A DNA stretch of 20,589 nt from Enterocola sp045611845 (lineage in GTDB: Bacteria > Bacteroidota > Bacteroidia > Bacteroidales > Paludibacteraceae): the NCBI GenBank assembly GCA_045611845.1, contig JAZKXZ010000024.1:1-20589 (forward strand), in the 5' to 3' direction. The position numbers and the translations under genes are program-made. The notes under the pieces were generated by a model. That model saw only the letters and a list, made by a program, of their open reading frames with translations. It had not been told where the DNA came from and did not search any database. Position 1 is the stretch's first letter; every line of letters starts with the position of its first letter. Shown in pieces: positions 8,218 to 15,597 of the stretch.

Positions 8218-8570
8218 AGTTCTGGAATTTCATTTATCTCTGCATCTTCCCAAAGGTGTTCTAAATCGTAGAATGCACGTGGCTCGCGTTGCATAATGTG
8301 AACCATGATGTCAGAGTAGTCTGCCACAATCCATTCGCTATTTTCAAATCCTTCCATAGCGATTGGTTTTTCTCCGTAATTTTTTCTTACGTATTCTTTT
8401 AGGTTGGTTGCTACGTAGTTTACGTGAGTGTTAGAGTTGCCTTCGCAAATAACCATATACTCGCAAATGCAATTTTCAATTCCTGTTAAATCAACAACTA
8501 CTATTTTAGAAGCTTTACCATCTTGTAAACCTTCTACAATCATATCAACGAATTTCTTATTTTGTGTCAT
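8214..8570 (-). CDS. rsfS: Ribosome silencing factor RsfS
   Basis: A 118-residue RsfS/YbeB/Iojap-family protein. In characterised members it binds ribosomal protein L14 and blocks joining of the subunits, saving energy in stationary phase or starvation. Features visible are the N-terminal helix (MIVEGLQDGKASKIVVVDL), the CEYMVICEGNSNTHV strand-turn, the ENSEWIVADYSDIMVHIM core and the family C-terminus RAFYDLEHLWEDA. The length is typical. It starts 1 nt after the mrp stop and overlaps ftsH by 4 nt, so its production is probably coupled to theirs. Confidence 0.96.
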   Translation of the reverse strand: MTQNKKFVDMIVEGLQDGKASKIVVVDLTGIENCICEYMVICEGNSNTHVNYVATNLKEYVRKNYGEKPIAMEGFENSEWIVADYSDIMVHIMQREPRAFYDLEHLWEDAEINEIPEL

Positions 8571-8571
8571 A

Positions 8572-9627
8572 TTATTCTTTTATTAGTTCTGCAAATATAC
8601 TGCTTTTTGCAACATTCTCAAAGGCTTGCGCTATAATATCATCATCTTTAAGTGCAATAGGAGTACCAGCATCGCCTGAGTCGCAAATACCTTGTACTAA
8701 AGGAATTTGACCTAGAAGTTTTAAACCTCTTTCTTCTGCTAGGTTTTTAACTCCATCTTTGCCAAAAATATAGTATTTGTTTTCTGGTAGCTCTTTTGGT
8801 GTAAACCAAGACATATTTTCTATAAGACCAATGATAGGAACGTTTACTTTGTCGTTTTGGAACATATCAATGCCTTTGATAGCGTCTGCAAGAGCCACTT
8901 GTTGTGGGGTACTTACCACTACTGCTCCGTCTAGTTTTATTGTGCCCACAATGCTTAAGTGAATATCGCTTGTGCCAGGAGGAAGGTCGATAAGGAAATA
9001 GTCTAGTTCGCCCCATGCAGCATCGTTGATTAGTTGTTTAATGGCATTGCTTGCCATAGCTCCACGCCAAACAATTGCAGATTCTGGGTTTACAAAGAAA
9101 CCAATTGAAAGTATCTTAATGCCATATTTTTCTATTGGCATAATTTTGCCGTTTTCGTCAGCTACTGGTCTAGCGTCTTCTATATTGAACATTTTTGGAA
9201 TAGAAGGGCCGTAAATGTCTGCATCTAAAAGACCTACTTTATAGCCTGCTTTGCTTAGTGCAATGGCAAGGTTTGCAGATACTGTAGATTTTCCTACGCC
9301 ACCTTTACCAGATGAAATTGCTAGTTTGCATTTTACTCCTTCAAGTGGCATTGCTTTTGGTGCTTGCACAGGAGCGTTTACAATTACGTCTATATGGCCT
9401 TTAATGTCAACGTCTTCGCTTACAAATGTAAGGATTGCTTGTTCACATGCTTTGATTAAAGACTTTGCAAATGGGTCTTGTGGTTTTAGTTGTAGTGAGA
9501 ACCACACAGAGTTTCCATCTATTCTTATGTTGTCTGCCACCATATTTGCACTAACAATGTCTTCGCCAGTGCCAGGGTAGCGTACTTTTTTAATCGCGTC
9601 TATAATTAATTGTGGGTATAGTGTCAT
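8572..9627 (-). CDS. mrp: Mrp/ApbC-family P-loop ATPase, Fe-S cluster carrier
   Basis: A 351-residue cytosolic P-loop protein believed to carry or load [4Fe-4S] clusters onto target proteins. A MIP18/DUF59-like domain (about 5-85) precedes a MinD/ParA-type ATPase with the deviant Walker A GKGGVGKS (107-114), DADIYGPS and the DLPPGTSD motif. The CxxC found in many Mrp/ApbC proteins after ENMS is absent: the segment reads ENMSWFTPKELPENKYYIFG, and no other cysteine pair is visible. I recall the same replacement in other Bacteroidota, so this may be a clade trait. It lies 5 nt after trmB and 1 nt before rsfS. Confidence 0.93.
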   Translation of the reverse strand: MTLYPQLIIDAIKKVRYPGTGEDIVSANMVADNIRIDGNSVWFSLQLKPQDPFAKSLIKACEQAILTFVSEDVDIKGHIDVIVNAPVQAPKAMPLEGVKCKLAISSGKGGVGKSTVSANLAIALSKAGYKVGLLDADIYGPSIPKMFNIEDARPVADENGKIMPIEKYGIKILSIGFFVNPESAIVWRGAMASNAIKQLINDAAWGELDYFLIDLPPGTSDIHLSIVGTIKLDGAVVVSTPQQVALADAIKGIDMFQNDKVNVPIIGLIENMSWFTPKELPENKYYIFGKDGVKNLAEERGLKLLGQIPLVQGICDSGDAGTPIALKDDDIIAQAFENVAKSSIFAELIKE

Positions 9628-9632
9628 TTTGT

Positions 9633-10361
9633 TTATCCTCTTCTGTTGTAACTTTTATAATTATCTTTTTCTATATCTTCATCTACCTCTACAAATTCTA
9701 ATCTCTTAGAAAGAATAAATTGAATGTATTTAATAGAAAGTCCACGTTCTAGCCATTGTTTTTCGTAGTGAGTTTTAATTGATAAAATCTCATTGTCCCA
9801 ACCACTATGGTAAAGATCGTCTGTGCACACATTTACTGTATAGTTATTTTTTTCTACCATTAGTTTTGTATATGTGTAAAGGAATGGACTGTCTGTTTTA
9901 AGGTGAATAATACCATCTTCTTTCATGATTTGTTGGTATCTTTCCATAAACGCAGTGCTAGTAAGGCGTTTTCTCACTTTTTTCATTTGTGGGTCTGGGA
10001 ATGTAATCCAGATTTCGCTCACTTCGTTTTCTGCAAAGAAACTGGTAATCATTTCTATATTTGTGCGTAGGAAAGCTACGTTTTTGTCGCCGTTTAAGAA
10101 AGATTTTTTCGCGCCTGTCCACATTCTGGCTCCCTTAATATCTATACCGATAAAATTCTTTTCAGGGAACAGATGTGCTAGTTCAACTGTGTATTCTCCT
10201 TTACCACAGCCCAACTCTAAAACTATAGGATTTGAGTTGCCGAAGTATTCGTGCCATTTACCTTTTAGTTTAAAGTCGTTTTCAAGTTCTTTTGCAGGAC
10301 ATTGGAACACGTTTGTGAAGGTTTCCATTTCTGCAAATTTCTGTAATTTATTCTTTCCCAT
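9633..10361 (-). CDS. trmB: tRNA (guanine-N7-)-methyltransferase
   Basis: A 242-residue SAM-dependent enzyme that methylates guanosine 46 in the tRNA variable loop. The Rossmann core shows motif I LELGCGKGEY (48-57), the acidic residue after strand 2 (IGIDIKGARMW), and the TrmB signature FPDPQMKK followed by RKRLT (121-133). The start MGKNKLQKFAEM matches the family N-terminus. The gene overlaps the end of gldH by 14 nt. A short charged C-terminal tail (VDEDIEKDNYK) extends past the family core. Confidence 0.95.
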   Translation of the reverse strand: MGKNKLQKFAEMETFTNVFQCPAKELENDFKLKGKWHEYFGNSNPIVLELGCGKGEYTVELAHLFPEKNFIGIDIKGARMWTGAKKSFLNGDKNVAFLRTNIEMITSFFAENEVSEIWITFPDPQMKKVRKRLTSTAFMERYQQIMKEDGIIHLKTDSPFLYTYTKLMVEKNNYTVNVCTDDLYHSGWDNEILSIKTHYEKQWLERGLSIKYIQFILSKRLEFVEVDEDIEKDNYKSYNRRG

Positions 10362-10830
10362 TGTCTACTTTTTCTATGGTTAATCCTAGTGATTCTATTC
10401 CTGTTAGTAGGCTGTCTCTCATAGCCTGATAAATTTCAAATGTGTATTCGCCTTTTTTGTAAAATTTAATTCCATTCATATAAATGAGTGGCATTTCATA
10501 AAGGTAAAAATAATCTTGTCCTAAAGGAAGACCAATATTGTCGTAAAGATAACATTCTAATGTGTCTTTGGCGATATTGCCTTCTGGGTCTGTAGAAGAA
10601 GTAAATAACCACAAATTTTGATGTTGAACCAGAGAATTGTGTCTAATGTTGAGTAATACGTTATAGTGGTTAATTGTATCTTCTGCGTTAAATGAAAACG
10701 AGATAACAGAATCTTGATGCCATGTGCAATCGTCTATGTTGTGGTATTTGTTGTAAACACGAGAATTGTTGCAAGATGACATTAAAAGAATAGCTATTAT
10801 TGTTAATGAAATAATCTTGACTGTTTTCAT
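10348..10830 (-). CDS. gldH: GldH-family lipoprotein
   Basis: A 160-residue predicted lipoprotein. The signal peptide ends in the lipobox LMSSC with the acylated cysteine at residue 20. The mature part resembles GldH, a lipoprotein needed for gliding in Flavobacterium johnsoniae. GldH homologues are widespread in Bacteroidales that do not glide, and no other gld or spr gene lies in this window, so a motility role is not implied; an envelope role is more likely. The ATG overlaps the ricT stop as ATGA. Position between ricT and trmB supports the family call as much as the diverged sequence does. Confidence 0.85.
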   Translation of the reverse strand: MKTVKIISLTIIAILLMSSCNNSRVYNKYHNIDDCTWHQDSVISFSFNAEDTINHYNVLLNIRHNSLVQHQNLWLFTSSTDPEGNIAKDTLECYLYDNIGLPLGQDYFYLYEMPLIYMNGIKFYKKGEYTFEIYQAMRDSLLTGIESLGLTIEKVDNGKE

Positions 10831-11939
10831 TTTTGTGGTCTGTGTTTTTTGTTCTTTTTATTCTTTTTCTTTTTGTTGTCGAATCGAGTTAAACTACCTT
10901 CGCCTACTGCAGTTGCAAAGTCTAATGGTGTTACTTTGTCTGAGTCACTTGCAATAAGTAGGTCGTCTGGTTTAATGCCTTTCTCGTTTAACTCTATTAC
11001 TTCTTTTACTCGTTCCAATGGAAGTTCAACTAGATTTTGTGGGCTGTTTGGTGCAGTAGAATATGTCATTTTACGTGCAAAGGTGTCTAGTTTGAAGAAG
11101 TAATATTCGTTTTCTTTTGTAGCAAGAACTATGTTTCTGTCTGGGAATTCTTTAAGTGCTTCTATATAGTTTTCTAGCTCAAAATTCAAACAGCATTTAA
11201 GTTTTGCGCATTGGCCTGCAAGTTTTTGAGGATTCATTGAAATGTCTTGAACCCTAGCGGCATTGGTGCCCACAGATGTAAATTTGCTTAGGAATGTGGA
11301 ACAGCAAAGTTCTCTACCGCAAGGACCTGTGCCACCAATGCGACCTGCTTCTTGGCGTGCACCAATTTGTTTCATTTCAATTCTAACTTTAAACTCCTCT
11401 GCTAAAACCTTGATTAGTTGTCTAAAGTCAACCCTTTCGTCTGCAATGTAATAGAAAATAGCTTTGTTTCCGTCTCCTTGGTACTCTACATCACCAATCT
11501 TCATGTCTAGGTTCAGGTCTTTAGCAATTTTTCTAGTGCGAAGCATTGCATCGTTTTCTTTAGCTTTAGATTCTTCCCATTTTTCTAAATCTGCAGGTTT
11601 TGCCTTTCTATATACTCTGCGAACTTCGTTTCTGTTTATATCATAGCCATTTTTTCTCATTTGTAACGCTACTAGATAACCTTGTAGAGTTACAACGCCA
11701 ATGTCGTGGCCTGGATTAGATTCTACTGCTACAATATCGCCTTTTTCTAGAGTTAAATTATTTGAGTTTAAATAATATCCTTTTCTAGTGTTTTTAAATT
11801 GGACTTCCACATATTGGCAAGTCTCATGGTTTACAGGAATATCTGCCAACCAATCATATACGCTTAGCATCTGGTTTGAGCATTTTTTGCTACCAGAAGC
11901 AGTGATGCGTGCGTTCCCCTTATCTAATGTATATTCCAT
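10827..11939 (-). CDS. ricT: PSP1-domain protein, RicT (YaaT)-like
   Basis: A 370-residue soluble protein with a PSP1 domain (about 40-240). The conserved cysteines are C207, C212 and C213 (GPCGRELCC) and C244, C249 and C250 (GQCAKLKCC). In Bacillus subtilis RicT (YaaT) joins RicA and RicF in a complex with two [4Fe-4S] clusters that affects RNase Y cleavage and development. No RicA or RicF gene is nearby, so the partner and function here are unknown. The C-terminus from about 345 is a basic lysine/asparagine-rich tail (KKKKNKKNKKHRPQK), possibly RNA-binding. It starts on the stop of holB (TAATG) and overlaps gldH by 4 nt. Confidence 0.9.
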   Translation of the reverse strand: MEYTLDKGNARITASGSKKCSNQMLSVYDWLADIPVNHETCQYVEVQFKNTRKGYYLNSNNLTLEKGDIVAVESNPGHDIGVVTLQGYLVALQMRKNGYDINRNEVRRVYRKAKPADLEKWEESKAKENDAMLRTRKIAKDLNLDMKIGDVEYQGDGNKAIFYYIADERVDFRQLIKVLAEEFKVRIEMKQIGARQEAGRIGGTGPCGRELCCSTFLSKFTSVGTNAARVQDISMNPQKLAGQCAKLKCCLNFELENYIEALKEFPDRNIVLATKENEYYFFKLDTFARKMTYSTAPNSPQNLVELPLERVKEVIELNEKGIKPDDLLIASDSDKVTPLDFATAVGEGSLTRFDNKKKKNKKNKKHRPQK

Positions 11940-13024
11940 TATTTTTTTATTTGAGTCATTAAATTTATTCCTAGGTCGAATAAGACAATTTTTGTGTTTA
12001 CATTTTGAGAAATGTCCCTGCTTGCCTTTTCGAATAATTCTGTTATATTTTCAATATTTTCTACGGTTAAAAAGCGTCTAAACTTATCAGAGAATGCTTG
12101 TTCTGAATTCGTCATGTAATTCAATGAAGAATTTTGCAAATGTGCAATAAAACACTCTCTAGTAATATGTTGTGTGTATGATAAAAAGTCTTTTATGTTC
12201 TCTCTGCTTCTGCTAGCCATAGACTCTGTCCAATTTTTCAAGGTCAAGAGATTTTTTGAATAGGCGCAAAGCATTAATGTTCTATAATTGTTTAGATTGT
12301 CTTCGCTATCTTCGCTATTTTGTGATACTTCCAGTGCTTTAACATAATTACCGTTTGCAATGTGGGCAATGTATTGACCTACGTGTTTTGAAAGAGTTTC
12401 TTCGTCTATCACAGGCACGTGAACCATTTGTGATCTAGAAATAATTGTAGGTAAGATTGCATCTGGTTGTTCTGAAATAAGTATAAATATAGTGTTTGCA
12501 GGTGGTTCTTCAATAAGTTTTAGGAGTTTATTGGCGCATGTCTCGTGCATTTTTTCTGCAAGCCATACAATCATTATTTTATAACCATTTGAATATGATT
12601 TAAGACTTAATTTTCTTAATATCTCCTCACTTTCGTTGCTATAAATAAGTCCTTGTTTTTCGTTGCTTATAGTATTTATCCAACCTTTGTATGAGAAATA
12701 TGGGCTTTCTATTACCTTTTCTCTCCAACTGTCCATAAAATCATTACACACTGTTTTAGAGCCTTCTTTTGTAATAGGAAAAGCAAAATGTAGGTCTGGA
12801 TGTGTGAGTTTTTGCATCAATCTACAAGAAGGACAAACACCGCAAGAGTCATTTTCTTGTTTGTTTTCGCATTGCAAATATTGTGCAGTGGCAAGGGCAA
12901 GAGCAAGTTTTCCACAACCTTCATTGCCCCACAAAAGCAATGCTTGTGGAATACGACCTTCTTTAACACTACTAATTAATTGTGTTTTAAGATTCTCTTG
13001 TCCTATAATCTCTCTAAATAACAC
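11939..13024 (-). CDS. holB: DNA polymerase III delta-prime subunit (clamp loader)
   Basis: A 361-residue AAA+ clamp-loader subunit. The N-terminus MLFREIIGQENLKTQL is followed by a Walker A-like loop GNEGCGK (33-39) and a four-cysteine zinc module (C52, C61, C64, C67), as in delta-prime and DnaX. HPDLHFAFP, the LLKLIEEPPANTIFILIS strand and the SRSQ motif are typical of delta-prime. The C-terminal half is diverged, as usual for the family. This is the first gene of the long minus-strand cluster, with a -7 box about 20 nt upstream. It is divergent from divIC. Confidence 0.93.
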   Translation of the reverse strand: MLFREIIGQENLKTQLISSVKEGRIPQALLLWGNEGCGKLALALATAQYLQCENKQENDSCGVCPSCRLMQKLTHPDLHFAFPITKEGSKTVCNDFMDSWREKVIESPYFSYKGWINTISNEKQGLIYSNESEEILRKLSLKSYSNGYKIMIVWLAEKMHETCANKLLKLIEEPPANTIFILISEQPDAILPTIISRSQMVHVPVIDEETLSKHVGQYIAHIANGNYVKALEVSQNSEDSEDNLNNYRTLMLCAYSKNLLTLKNWTESMASRSRENIKDFLSYTQHITRECFIAHLQNSSLNYMTNSEQAFSDKFRRFLTVENIENITELFEKASRDISQNVNTKIVLFDLGINLMTQIKK

Positions 13025-13044
13025 TTTATACCTATTCTAAACTA

Positions 13045-13052
13045 CAAAGATA
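13045..13052 (-). promoter_or_regulatory. Probable -7 box for the holB operon
   Basis: The minus strand reads TATCTTTG, an exact match to TAnnTTTG, 21 nt before the holB ATG. No TTTG is seen at the right distance for a -33 box, so the call rests on the -7 element and position. The predicted leader is under 20 nt. Confidence 0.6.
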
Positions 13053-13120
13053 ATAAATAAATTTAGGAATTTTGCGATTAAATGATAGTATAATCAAATT
13101 ATTTTTTTGATAAATAAAAA

Positions 13121-13152
13121 TTTGGAGTTCTCATTTTCAGTACATAACTTTG
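13121..13152 (+). promoter_or_regulatory. Bacteroidota-type promoter of divIC
   Basis: A -33 TTTG (13121-13124) and a -7 TAACTTTG (13145-13152) are separated by 20 nt, an exact fit to the Bacteroidota vegetative consensus. Transcription would start only a few nucleotides before the ATG at 13161, giving an almost leaderless mRNA. Confidence 0.85.
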
Positions 13153-13160
13153 CAGTAAGT

Positions 13161-13451
13161 ATGAACAAGGTATTTTCCATAATAAAGATATTGACAAACA
13201 AGTACTTAATTGTAGTTGTAGTATTCGTTATTGCCATGACTACAACAGAAGAACATAATGCTTTTCAGACTATGGAGAATGCTCGTACTATTAAACGTTT
13301 AGAAAAAGAACTTGCATTTTATAAAAATAAATCTGCAGAAAATAAAAAACGCCTTGAACAACTAAAAGCAGATAAGGAGCAAATAGAAAAATTTGCTCGC
13401 GAAAGATACAGAATGCATGCTCCCAACGAAGATGTATTCGTGGTGGAGTAG
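13161..13451 (+). CDS. divIC: FtsB/DivIC-family septum formation initiator
   Basis: A 96-residue bitopic division protein. A short cytoplasmic N-terminus, one transmembrane helix (about 14-27, YLIVVVVFVIAM), a periplasmic coiled coil (about 35-80, with heptads in RTIKRLEKELAFYKNK and KKRLEQLKADKEQIEKFARERY) and the C-terminal YRMHAPNEDVFVV that typifies the family. It is expected to bridge FtsQ/FtsL-type partners at the septum. An upstream in-frame ATG at 13107 is rejected because the promoter lies downstream of it. The stop codon ends exactly where the convergent yraN stop begins. Confidence 0.92.
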   Translation: MNKVFSIIKILTNKYLIVVVVFVIAMTTTEEHNAFQTMENARTIKRLEKELAFYKNKSAENKKRLEQLKADKEQIEKFARERYRMHAPNEDVFVVE

Positions 13452-13823
13452 TTATCTTCCTATAGGCGGAAAAAAGGCGTCCTCTTGATGTTCTATCTCA
13501 AAATTTCCATCCAACGTTGGTATAATAGAAATAATGTCAAATCTTATATCTTTATTAATGTTGTATTTAAAGATATAAGCTTGTGTAGCATTTACTATGC
13601 GTTTTATTTTAGTATGGTTTACAGCATCTGACGGATGGCAAAACTTGTCGTTTTTTCGAGTTTTTACCTCTACAACAACAATAAAATCTTTGTTTTCGGC
13701 AACAATGTCTAGTTCAATGTGGTGTGTACGCCAGTTGCGATGTCTTATGGTATAGCCTTTGTTTTTCAGGAAGTTGGCGGCTATTTCTTCTCCTTTTTTA
13801 CCGAAATTTTGTAGTTCATTCAT
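13452..13823 (-). CDS. yraN: YraN/UPF0102-family endonuclease-fold protein
   Basis: A 123-residue protein of the UPF0102 family, with a restriction-endonuclease-like (PD-(D/E)xK) fold and a probable but poorly characterised DNA-processing role. Visible landmarks are GKKGEEIAANFLKNKGY at the N-terminus, NWRTHHIELDIVAE and VVVEVKTRK with the putative active-site Asp/Glu/Lys, and the HxxK-type helix VNHTKIKRIVNATQAY. The length is typical. It converges on divIC with no gap and no terminator between them. It diverges from rpsO. Confidence 0.93.
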   Translation of the reverse strand: MNELQNFGKKGEEIAANFLKNKGYTIRHRNWRTHHIELDIVAENKDFIVVVEVKTRKNDKFCHPSDAVNHTKIKRIVNATQAYIFKYNINKDIRFDIISIIPTLDGNFEIEHQEDAFFPPIGR

Positions 13824-13867
13824 GTTTTTTCTTCTTTAAAAGATTAATTTATTGGGACTTACAAGCA

Positions 13868-13875
13868 CAAAATTA
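13868..13875 (-). promoter_or_regulatory. Possible -7 box for yraN
   Basis: The minus strand reads TAATTTTG, matching TAnnTTTG, about 45 nt before the yraN ATG. No -33 box is visible and the region is AT-rich, so a chance match is possible. Confidence 0.4.
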
Positions 13876-13893
13876 ATAAAATTTTCGATAATA

Positions 13894-13926
13894 TTTGGAT
13901 TGTATTATAAAAAATGTGTATCTTTG
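13894..13926 (+). promoter_or_regulatory. Bacteroidota-type promoter of rpsO
   Basis: A -33 TTTG (13894-13897) and a -7 TATCTTTG (13919-13926) are 21 nt apart. The predicted start site leaves a leader of under 20 nt before the ATG at 13950, too short for the structured leader through which E. coli S15 represses its own synthesis. Confidence 0.85.
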
Positions 13927-13949
13927 CCGACCTTTTAAAAATTATATAT

Positions 13950-14219
13950 ATGTATTTAAGCAAAGAACAAAAAGAAGAAATCTTTGGCAAATACGGAAAG
14001 TCTAATACTGACACTGGTTCTCCTGAAAGCCAGATAGCATTATTTTCTACCCGTATTGCTCATTTGACTGAACACTTAAAGTCAAACAAAAAAGATTATA
14101 GCACAGAACGTGCTTTAGTAATGTTAGTAGGTAAACGTCGTCGTTTATTAGATTACTTAAAAGAACGCGACATCGAACGTTATCGTAACATTATTCGCGA
14201 ACTAGGTATCAGAAAATAA
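13950..14219 (+). CDS. rpsO: 30S ribosomal protein S15
   Basis: An 89-residue protein, the standard S15 length, that binds 16S rRNA early in assembly of the small-subunit platform. The start MYLSKEQKEEIFGKYGKS, the core TGSPESQIALFSTRIAHLTEHLKSNKKDY and VGKRRRLLDYLK, and the end RYRNIIRELGIRK are all canonical. An upstream in-frame ATG at 13914 overlaps the promoter and is rejected. Arginine codons are nearly all CGT/CGC, as expected for a highly expressed gene. It has its own promoter and terminator. Confidence 0.98.
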   Translation: MYLSKEQKEEIFGKYGKSNTDTGSPESQIALFSTRIAHLTEHLKSNKKDYSTERALVMLVGKRRRLLDYLKERDIERYRNIIRELGIRK

Positions 14220-14233
14220 TCTGATATTCGTAA

Positions 14234-14270
14234 CAAAAAAAGATGCAAGTTTTAAGTTTGCATCTTTTTT
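14234..14270. terminator. Bidirectional terminator between rpsO and rseP
   Basis: AGATGCAA (from 14241) pairs with TTGCATCT (to about 14265), flanked by an A-run on the left and a T-run on the right. Both strands therefore read as hairpin plus T-tract, ending rpsO on the plus strand and the M23-dxr-rseP operon on the minus strand. Confidence 0.9.
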
Positions 14271-14285
14271 TATTTGTATAGGAAT

Positions 14286-15596
14286 CTACTCTCCTGTTAT
14301 CCAGCGATATATGTCCATGCCATTAGCATAGAATACAAGTAGGAGTAATATTATTATGCCTATCTGTTGGGCTTTATACATAAATTCTGTGCTAAGTGGC
14401 TTTCTTCTTATTATTTCTATTAGTAAAAAGAAAATATGACCACCATCTAGCCCCGGTATAGGTAAGATATTCATAAATGCCAATACAACAGACATGTAGG
14501 CAACAATATTCCAGAAATATACCATATTAAAGGTATCAGGAAATAAACTAACTATACTGCCAAATCCACCTACGCTCTCTGCACCTGCTTTGGTGAATAG
14601 TAGTTTGGTGTCGCTTGCATATCCAGTAATCTTTTTATAAGCTTTAACTATGCCTGCAGGAAACGACTCCAAGAAACCATATTCCTTTTTTGTGATATTA
14701 TAAAATTCGTAATAAGGTTTTAGGTAAGTTCCTATCTTGCCATTGGCATCTGGAGTGATTTTAACTTCTTTGTATTCTCCATTTCTGTATAAACCTAGAA
14801 CTATTTCTGTTAGTGGATATTTTGCTAGAACTGGCGAAAACTCACTAACAAAGGTAAGATTTTCTCCATTAATACTAACTAGACTATCCCCAGCTTGTAG
14901 CCCTGCTAGTTCCGCAGGAGTAACAGGTATAATCTCTTTTACAACAAATGGTGTTCTAAAATTTGCGAAACCTTCTTTGGAAGTTATAAGTTCTTCCATA
15001 AAGTTTTCTGAAATGTTTACCTTAACAGTATCTGTGCCTCTTAATACATAAACATCTTTTGCATTAAGAATTAGTCGCATTGCCTCTTCGCTCAGTGTTT
15101 CAAGTTTTGTCTCGTCTGCCTGAAGAATAATGTCGCCATCTTTAAAACCTTGTTTTAGAGCAATGGAAGAGAATTCCATGCCATATTTAGCATCTTGAAG
15201 AGAAATATATTCTTCGCCTTTTGCAAAAAGTAGCATAGCAAAAACCACTATGGCAGTAATAAAGTTCATTACAACTCCTGCAGACATTATAATAAGTCTT
15301 TGCCATGCAGGTTTGCTACGAAATTCGTATGGTTTAGGCTCGGTTTTTGTAAAGTTGGTGTCGAAAGATTCATCTACCATGCCAGATAATTTTACATAAC
15401 CACCAAGTGGAAGCCAACCTATGCCATATTCAGTATCGCTTTTTTTGCTTTTGTATTTAAATAACGTGAAGAAAGGATTGAAAAATAAATAGAATTTTTC
15501 CACCCTTACGCCAAACATACGCGCAGTAATATAATGCCCAAACTCATGGATAATTACCATAAGTGAGATGGCTAAAAAGAATTGTAAAATCTGCAT
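14286..15596 (-). CDS. rseP: Site-2 membrane metalloprotease RseP (M50 family)
   Basis: A 436-residue inner-membrane zinc protease. The active site HEFGH (17-21) lies in the first transmembrane helix, and the third zinc ligand is in the LDGGH motif of NILPIPGLDGGH near the C-terminus. Two PDZ-like domains lie between (about 125-200 and 210-285, the second with PAELAGLQAGDSLVSINGE). RseP-type proteases cut anti-sigma factors and remnant signal peptides within the membrane; no anti-sigma gene is in the window, so the substrate is unknown. It begins 1 nt after dxr and is the last gene of the M23-dxr-rseP cluster. Confidence 0.96.
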   Translation of the reverse strand: MQILQFFLAISLMVIIHEFGHYITARMFGVRVEKFYLFFNPFFTLFKYKSKKSDTEYGIGWLPLGGYVKLSGMVDESFDTNFTKTEPKPYEFRSKPAWQRLIIMSAGVVMNFITAIVVFAMLLFAKGEEYISLQDAKYGMEFSSIALKQGFKDGDIILQADETKLETLSEEAMRLILNAKDVYVLRGTDTVKVNISENFMEELITSKEGFANFRTPFVVKEIIPVTPAELAGLQAGDSLVSINGENLTFVSEFSPVLAKYPLTEIVLGLYRNGEYKEVKITPDANGKIGTYLKPYYEFYNITKKEYGFLESFPAGIVKAYKKITGYASDTKLLFTKAGAESVGGFGSIVSLFPDTFNMVYFWNIVAYMSVVLAFMNILPIPGLDGGHIFFLLIEIIRRKPLSTEFMYKAQQIGIIILLLLVFYANGMDIYRWITGE

Positions 15597-15597
15597 T

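Noticed and set aside
10213..10222. Copy of the integrase repeat arm (AACTCTAAAA) in trmB as an attachment site
   Set aside because: Only one arm matches, it lies in a conserved coding region, and a 10-mer of this composition is expected by chance.
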